The translations under genes were made by a program, and so were the position numbers. Of a stretch of 10,126 bases of DNA, positions 6,386 through 10,126 are shown one piece after another (positions within the stretch are counted from its first letter, which is position 1; each line of letters starts with the position of its first letter). This stretch comes from Promethearchaeota archaeon (lineage in GTDB: Archaea > Asgardarchaeota > Lokiarchaeia > Sigyniarchaeales > SOKP01). The stretch lies in contig JAUWZR010000076.1 in assembly GCA_030615235.1 (NCBI GenBank), positions 1 to 10,126 of the forward strand. Reading direction: 5' to 3'. The notes under the pieces were generated by a model. That model worked only from the letters and a program-made list of their open reading frames with translations, was not told the DNA's origin and did no database searches.

Positions 6386-6505
6386 GTCTGCACCTATTAT
6401 GTTTTATGAATCGTATAATTTATGTCATTCATCTTCATCTTAACTTATTACACTAATAAAAACAAAATTATAATCAAAGCCTTCATATATTTTTACTTAA
6501 CTTCC

Positions 6506-6513
6506 ATTTAAAT
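6506..6513 (+). promoter_or_regulatory. aroA: TATA-like element for aroA
   Basis: ATTTAAAT is centred about 25 nt before the aroA ATG at 6534, consistent with a leaderless transcript. No Shine-Dalgarno is visible before the ATG. Confidence 0.4.
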
Positions 6514-6533
6514 CAATCAGCATGTGATAATAA

Positions 6534-7859
6534 ATGAAGCTTAGAATAGCTCCAACAAAAAAACTTATTGGTACCGTAAATGCTCCACCTTCTAAGAGCT
6601 ATTCTCATCGTGCTTTAATAGCTTCTAGTCTTGCTAAGGGAGTATCAATAATTAAAAACCCATTAATTTCTGGGGATGTTGAGGTTACAATTGATATTTT
6701 AAAGTCTTTAGGTCATCGAATCTCACGAGTATCGGATGACACCTATATGGTCAAAGGTAACATGAAAACAATAAAGACAGTTAAAAAATTGTTAGATTGC
6801 CGGAATTCTGGCACATCTATCAGAATATTTACAGCAATTGCAATGCTAATCGATGGTGGGTTGTTTTTTACAGGGGAATTCATAAAAAGGAAGCGGCCGA
6901 TTATTCCTTTATTAAAAGCATTAGAAAGTATCGGATGTAATTATAGATTAACCGAAAAAGAGTTAAAAGTAAAGCGCAAAGGAAAAAAATGTGATATCCT
7001 AAGCATTCCCGGAGATATTAGTTCCCAGTTTGTTTCAGCTCTACTTATGATGTGTCCTTTATTAGATTGTAAGAAAAGAAATTCAATGATTGTAAAAATT
7101 ACATCTCCCATTACCTCTTATCCATATGTTAAAATCACTTTAGATGTATTAAGGTCATTTGGCATTAAAATTCAAGAGAACCTAAACAATGAGAAAGTAG
7201 GTTCCTATTTAGTTCCATGTAAGCAAAACTATAGAGCTCAAACGTACGAAGTACCTGGCGATTTTTCTTCGATTTCGGTTATATTAGCAGCTACAATATT
7301 AACTCCTGAAGAATCACAAGTTGTTATAAAAAATTTAAATTTTGAAAAACCGCAAGGAGATCAAAGAATTATTGAGATTTTGCAAAAAATGGGTGCGAAT
7401 ATCAGAACTTTAAAAGAAAATAATTGCCTTATCGTAAATGGTAATATTAATCAGAATCCCTTGACCGGTATTGCTATAGATATCAGAGATACTCCTGATT
7501 TATTTCCAATATTATCCATTATCGGAGCATTTGCTAAGGGCAAGACAGAAATATTCAATGCGTTAAATCTTAGAAAAAAAGAAAGCGATCGAATTTCGGT
7601 AATTGCTAAAGAACTAAGTAAAATGGGCGTCAAAGTGTTAGAGGAAAAAGATAAGATCACAATTTATCACTGCAAGGAATTAAGAGGTGCTTCCTTTAAT
7701 CATGAAAACGATCATAGAATTGCAATGGCTTTAACCGTAGCAAGTTTATTTGCTCAAGGCCCATCCCAAATTGAAAATATCGAGATTGTGGAAGATTCGT
7801 ACCCGAATTTCGTAGATCATATTAAAAAATTAGGAGCAAATGTAGACCTAGTAGAATAA
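6534..7859 (+). CDS. aroA: 3-phosphoshikimate 1-carboxyvinyltransferase (EPSP synthase)
   Basis: AroA joins phosphoenolpyruvate to shikimate-3-phosphate, giving EPSP and phosphate. The 441-residue protein shows the two-domain EPSP synthase pattern: APPSKSYSHRALIAS at 17-31 (Lys21, Arg26), DCRNSGTSIR at 88-97, KRPIIPLLKALESIG at 120-134 and PGDISSQFVSALLM at 159-172. PGDFSSISVILAA at 241-253, IDIRDTPDLFPIL at 315-327, LRKKESDRISVIAKEL at 346-361 and NDHRIAMAL at 392-400 follow. Asp322, Glu350 and Arg395 occupy positions equivalent, by motif, to E. coli Asp313, Glu341 and Arg386. EDSYPNF at 420-426 has Asp421 where E. coli has Lys411, a position that varies between enzyme classes. ATG 6534 follows a stop-containing leader and precedes the family N-terminus by few residues. 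The gene is divergent from aroC and ends 16 bp from the convergent uS9 gene. Confidence 0.97.
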   Translation: MKLRIAPTKKLIGTVNAPPSKSYSHRALIASSLAKGVSIIKNPLISGDVEVTIDILKSLGHRISRVSDDTYMVKGNMKTIKTVKKLLDCRNSGTSIRIFTAIAMLIDGGLFFTGEFIKRKRPIIPLLKALESIGCNYRLTEKELKVKRKGKKCDILSIPGDISSQFVSALLMMCPLLDCKKRNSMIVKITSPITSYPYVKITLDVLRSFGIKIQENLNNEKVGSYLVPCKQNYRAQTYEVPGDFSSISVILAATILTPEESQVVIKNLNFEKPQGDQRIIEILQKMGANIRTLKENNCLIVNGNINQNPLTGIAIDIRDTPDLFPILSIIGAFAKGKTEIFNALNLRKKESDRISVIAKELSKMGVKVLEEKDKITIYHCKELRGASFNHENDHRIAMALTVASLFAQGPSQIENIEIVEDSYPNFVDHIKKLGANVDLVE

Positions 7860-7875
7860 TTCGCATTAATGTAGG

Positions 7876-8292
7876 TTATCTAAACGATTTTTGTCGTCTA
7901 GCTCTTGCTTTTTTCCCCCCAAAATGTTTAGGTTCGGTCCTTCTTGAATCTCCTGAGAGTAGAGATTCATCGTATTCTCTGAAAGTTTTTTCAATTGTTT
8001 TCGTTCCAATAAATTTATTTAAGGATTTAGCGATTGCTATTCGAACTGCATCAGTTTGTCCCATTTTTCCACCCCCCTTTACACTAATCGTAATGTCACA
8101 TTTTTCTATTTTAGGGTGGTCGATGACATCTAATACTTCTTGAATGCGCATTCTCCCAATATCCGGTTCATAATTTTCTAAAGGTACGTTATTTATCTTT
8201 ATCTGTCCTTTAGCAGGATACTTTAAAACTGCTCGAGCGATCGCTGTTTTTCTCTTACCTGAAGACTGTATTACTTTTGTTCTTTCAGACAT
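7876..8292 (-). CDS. rps9: 30S ribosomal protein uS9
   Basis: uS9 sits in the small-subunit head, with its C-terminal tail reaching toward the P-site tRNA. The 138-residue protein has the N-terminal SGKRKTAIARA block (11-21), the VKGGGKMGQTDAVRIAIAKSL core (about 72-92), and the conserved tail DSRRTEPKHFGGKKARARRQ followed by KSFR. The family end is usually QKSYR, so the last motif has Phe for Tyr. Its ATG is 5 nt after the uL13 stop, indicating translation from the same transcript. It is the last gene of the leftward cluster and converges on aroA with a 16-bp gap. The rpoN-type subunit gene that commonly follows in other archaea is absent. Confidence 0.97.
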   Translation of the reverse strand: MSERTKVIQSSGKRKTAIARAVLKYPAKGQIKINNVPLENYEPDIGRMRIQEVLDVIDHPKIEKCDITISVKGGGKMGQTDAVRIAIAKSLNKFIGTKTIEKTFREYDESLLSGDSRRTEPKHFGGKKARARRQKSFR

Positions 8293-8297
8293 AATCT

Positions 8298-8768
8298 TTA
8301 AGCCTCTATTTCTAATTTATTCCATCCAATTCTCGTACATAGATTTTCTAAAGTAATAAATTTGTTGTAATAAGAAAGCCTTTTCTTTTCTGAATCCGGT
8401 ATATTTGTTGGAATTAAATTTTGATACCTTTTTTGGAAACGATGAGGAATTTCTCCGATATATACATGAACTCTTTTTAAAGCGTCTTTACCTCTAATTT
8501 TTTTAGTAGGGAGCATTTTTTTTATTATATTCCTCATAAAGGTATCAGGTCGTCTAGGCCAGAAAGGACCACGCCTTGGATTAGTTGCTGTACTTATATT
8601 CAGCTTTTCTAGATATTTCTTGTGAATATTTTGCTTAGTACCACTTATGATTGCATCTTTAGCATTTATAATGACAATTTTTTCACCAAGTAATGCCTTT
8701 TTAGCTACCTGGCTACAAAATCTTCCTAAAATTTTGTTCTTAGCGTCCAATAATAGGTAATCGTGCAT
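8298..8768 (-). CDS. rpl13: 50S ribosomal protein uL13
   Basis: uL13 is an early-assembling large-subunit protein. Recognisable features in the 156 residues are LDAKNKILGRFCSQVAKKAL at 8-27, VIINAKDAIISG at 32-43, NPRRGPFWPRRPDTFMRNII at 63-82, MLPTKKIRGKDALKRVHVY at 85-103, and a terminal helix with LCTRIGWNKLEIEA. This is the archaeal/eukaryotic form, with RRGPFWPRRPD in place of the bacterial block. The start ATG at 8768 has a strong duplicated Shine-Dalgarno upstream. It lies 22 nt after eL18 and 5 nt before uS9. Confidence 0.97.
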   Translation of the reverse strand: MHDYLLLDAKNKILGRFCSQVAKKALLGEKIVIINAKDAIISGTKQNIHKKYLEKLNISTATNPRRGPFWPRRPDTFMRNIIKKMLPTKKIRGKDALKRVHVYIGEIPHRFQKRYQNLIPTNIPDSEKKRLSYYNKFITLENLCTRIGWNKLEIEA

Positions 8769-8772
8769 CTAT

Positions 8773-8782
8773 TCTCCACTCC
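8773..8782 (-). promoter_or_regulatory. rpl13: Shine-Dalgarno site of rpl13
   Basis: The minus strand reads GGAGTGGAGA, two overlapping GGAG cores, ending 4 nt before the ATG of uL13. It shows that internal cistrons of this operon use leadered, Shine-Dalgarno initiation. Confidence 0.6.
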
Positions 8783-8790
8783 ATTTTTTA

Positions 8791-9147
8791 CTAATAAAAC
8801 AATTTAACATCTTTACCTTCAGGATTTTGTTCAAGTAATTCCTCAATTGATAATAGCTTACTTCCTGAAGTTTCTATTTTTTTTCTAGCATTTTTGGAAC
8901 AATCTAAACAAGCAATAGTTAACTTATGGTCAATTTCACCAATCCCTAATACCTTGCCTGGAACCACAATAACATCATTTTCTTTAGTTTTTTTGTTGAT
9001 TCTATAGAGATTTGCTTCAACTCTCCCTCTTCGGGGACCTGATAACTTCTTTGAAACTTTTTTCCATATTCTCCGCTTAGTTTTCCACAATTCTCGGATC
9101 AGTTTTCTATTGTAATAGTTACTTGGTCCTGTAATGCGATGGCTCAT
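8791..9147 (-). CDS. rpl18e: 50S ribosomal protein eL18 (L18e)
   Basis: eL18 is found in archaea and eukaryotes only, fixing the domain of the host. The 118 residues include the basic segment RELWKTKRRIWKKVSKKL at 19-36, LSGPRRGRVEANLYRINK at 35-52, VIVVPGKVLGIGEIDHKLTI at 59-78 and a terminal EELLEQNPEGKDVKLFY. Size and motifs are normal for the archaeal protein. It follows Rpo3 after 78 bp, the widest gap in the cluster. That gap contains TTTATATTTT about 35 nt before its ATG, so a secondary promoter is possible. Confidence 0.95.
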   Translation of the reverse strand: MSHRITGPSNYYNRKLIRELWKTKRRIWKKVSKKLSGPRRGRVEANLYRINKKTKENDVIVVPGKVLGIGEIDHKLTIACLDCSKNARKKIETSGSKLLSIEELLEQNPEGKDVKLFY

Positions 9148-9225
9148 ACTACTAAATCATTTAACTTTTTAATTGAAAAAATATAAACATTAAAATTTTT
9201 AATATTTTAATAAATTTGCGGTTGA

Positions 9226-10065
9226 TTAGGATTCTATATCGAGTTCCTCTAATTCTGTTACAAATTCATCGATCTTTTCGTTATAGACTTCAAACACTTT
9301 TTTAATTAACGCATCATAATCTAGGACACCATCACTCTCAATAGAAAAGATATATACATCTTCCTTTGAATTTACGCTTATCTTTTCACCAGAGTTTTTC
9401 TCACAAGACTTGCATAAAGTGCAATTTTTCTCGTAATCGTCCTTTAATTTGAGTGATCCATTACTAGCTAGTTCAAAAAGCTTTTCAGGACACATTTTAA
9501 CTACTAAATTATTTTCATCCGAATCCTTAAGCGCATTTGTATCGAATTTGATTTCAGGATAATATTTAAACGCCACATTCGACACAGCTTGCCATTTTGC
9601 ATGATCTTTAGCGATGCCTAAAATTGCATAAGCTTCGATAATAACTTTATCGTTTTTATCTATTTTGACAATTGGGATAAATGGATCAACAGGTACTATT
9701 TTAGGGTCATTAGATTTTAAATCACCTGAGTAGATATCTAAAGAAGCATTGGTAGTGTTAGTAACTTCGCATGTTAGGGAAACTTGACAAAGCGGGCATC
9801 CAAAACCTCCACACTCGCACTCCTTAGGGAGTTTATACACGTCTAAATCAGTTTTTAGAGGTATTAAGCCAAGTCTATGGCTAATAATCTCGTCATATAA
9901 CGGAGAATCATTTTTTAAAATGATTACTTCGTCAATAGCCATTACGGGTACTTCTGTAAGCATTATCCGTCTTATTGCATTTATCATTTCAACAGAAATT
10001 CCTTCAACTACTAAAACTAATTTATGTTCACTCTTTTCAAGAATGTCAAGTTTTAACGGTATCAT
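9226..10065 (-). CDS. rpo3: DNA-directed RNA polymerase subunit Rpo3 (RpoD), with Fe-S and zinc motifs
   Basis: Rpo3 is the archaeal counterpart of eukaryotic Rpb3 and bacterial alpha; it pairs with Rpo11 to seed RNA polymerase assembly. In 279 residues, the N-terminal dimerisation segment has VEMINAIRRIMLTEVPVMAI at 25-44 and HRLGLIPL at 63-70. Cys83, Cys85, Cys90 and Cys93 (CxCx4CxxC) match the zinc loop of Rpb3. DHAKWQAVS at 154-162 is another family block. A ferredoxin-like insertion carries Cys192, Cys215, Cys218 and Cys221 (CxxCxxC plus a distal Cys), as in archaeal Rpo3 proteins known to bind an iron-sulphur cluster. Length fits the Fe-S-containing form. It is the first gene of the cluster; ATTAAATA about 33 nt upstream may be the TATA box. 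Stops in all frames in the 61 bp beyond rule out an overlapping upstream gene. Confidence 0.96.
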   Translation of the reverse strand: MIPLKLDILEKSEHKLVLVVEGISVEMINAIRRIMLTEVPVMAIDEVIILKNDSPLYDEIISHRLGLIPLKTDLDVYKLPKECECGGFGCPLCQVSLTCEVTNTTNASLDIYSGDLKSNDPKIVPVDPFIPIVKIDKNDKVIIEAYAILGIAKDHAKWQAVSNVAFKYYPEIKFDTNALKDSDENNLVVKMCPEKLFELASNGSLKLKDDYEKNCTLCKSCEKNSGEKISVNSKEDVYIFSIESDGVLDYDALIKKVFEVYNEKIDEFVTELEELDIES

Positions 10066-10126
10066 TTCACTTTATAACTCATAGGACATAATGCATTAAA
10101 TACTTGTTAAAACGCGTAATTTAAGA

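Noticed and set aside
7451..7660. 69-codon frame on the minus strand inside aroA
   Set aside because: It is antisense to the DIRDTPDLFP and KESDR motifs of EPSP synthase, with no motif of its own.
7420..7920. Possible frameshift or decay in aroA or uS9 near their convergent ends
   Set aside because: Both proteins reach their family-typical C-terminal motifs intact.
5170..9203. 15-mer shared in inverted orientation at 5170-5184 and 9189-9203 (ATTAAAATTTTTAAT)
   Set aside because: It consists only of A and T; a match of this length is expected about once by chance in a 10-kb window this A+T-rich.

Overview
This is an A+T-rich archaeal segment (roughly two thirds A+T or more, by eye). The clearest marker is the right end, where Rpo3 (RpoD), eL18, uL13 and uS9 are encoded in the conserved archaeal order. 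eL18 and Rpo3 do not occur in bacteria. Low G+C, TATA-box promoters very close to start codons, and a Grc3/Clp1-type polynucleotide kinase all fit an archaeon. An Asgard (Lokiarchaeia-like) host is a reasonable guess, but no gene here proves the lineage.

Layout. 1-408 (+): C-terminal part of an alpha/beta hydrolase cut by the window edge. 492-671 (+): a 59-residue CxxC...HxxC putative zinc-binding protein. 709-2148 (-): a divergent circularly permuted ATP-grasp enzyme. 2224-3429 (-): a Grc3/Clp1-like polynucleotide 5'-kinase with a shortened P-loop. 3569-4096 (-): an FmdE-family protein with a zinc ribbon. 4181-4672 (+): a Mut7-C (PIN-like) RNase with a zinc ribbon. 4669-4905 and 4960-5124 (-): two very small helical or hypothetical proteins. 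5207-6316 (-): chorismate synthase. 6534-7859 (+): EPSP synthase. 7876-10065 (-): the uS9, uL13, eL18 and Rpo3 cluster, transcribed leftward from Rpo3.

Function. AroA and AroC are consecutive steps of the shikimate pathway: shikimate-3-phosphate to EPSP to chorismate. They are transcribed divergently from a 205-217 bp region that holds a striking dyad, two almost identical outward-facing TATA elements. The Rpo3/ribosomal cluster supplies transcription and translation components. The polynucleotide kinase and Mut7-C protein suggest RNA processing, but they lie on opposite strands and form no operon. The ATP-grasp, FmdE-like and small zinc proteins have no assigned substrate.

Initiation signals look mixed. 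Several first genes (aroA, the FmdE gene, the small zinc protein) have a TATA-like box about 25-35 nt before the start codon, as expected for leaderless or near-leaderless mRNAs. The polynucleotide kinase and uL13 have a clear Shine-Dalgarno GAGGA or GGAG. No gene-free stretch exceeds 300 bases. I saw no tRNA, rRNA, CRISPR array, insertion sequence or integrase. This is mostly a housekeeping region with a few poorly described accessory proteins rather than an obvious novel system.
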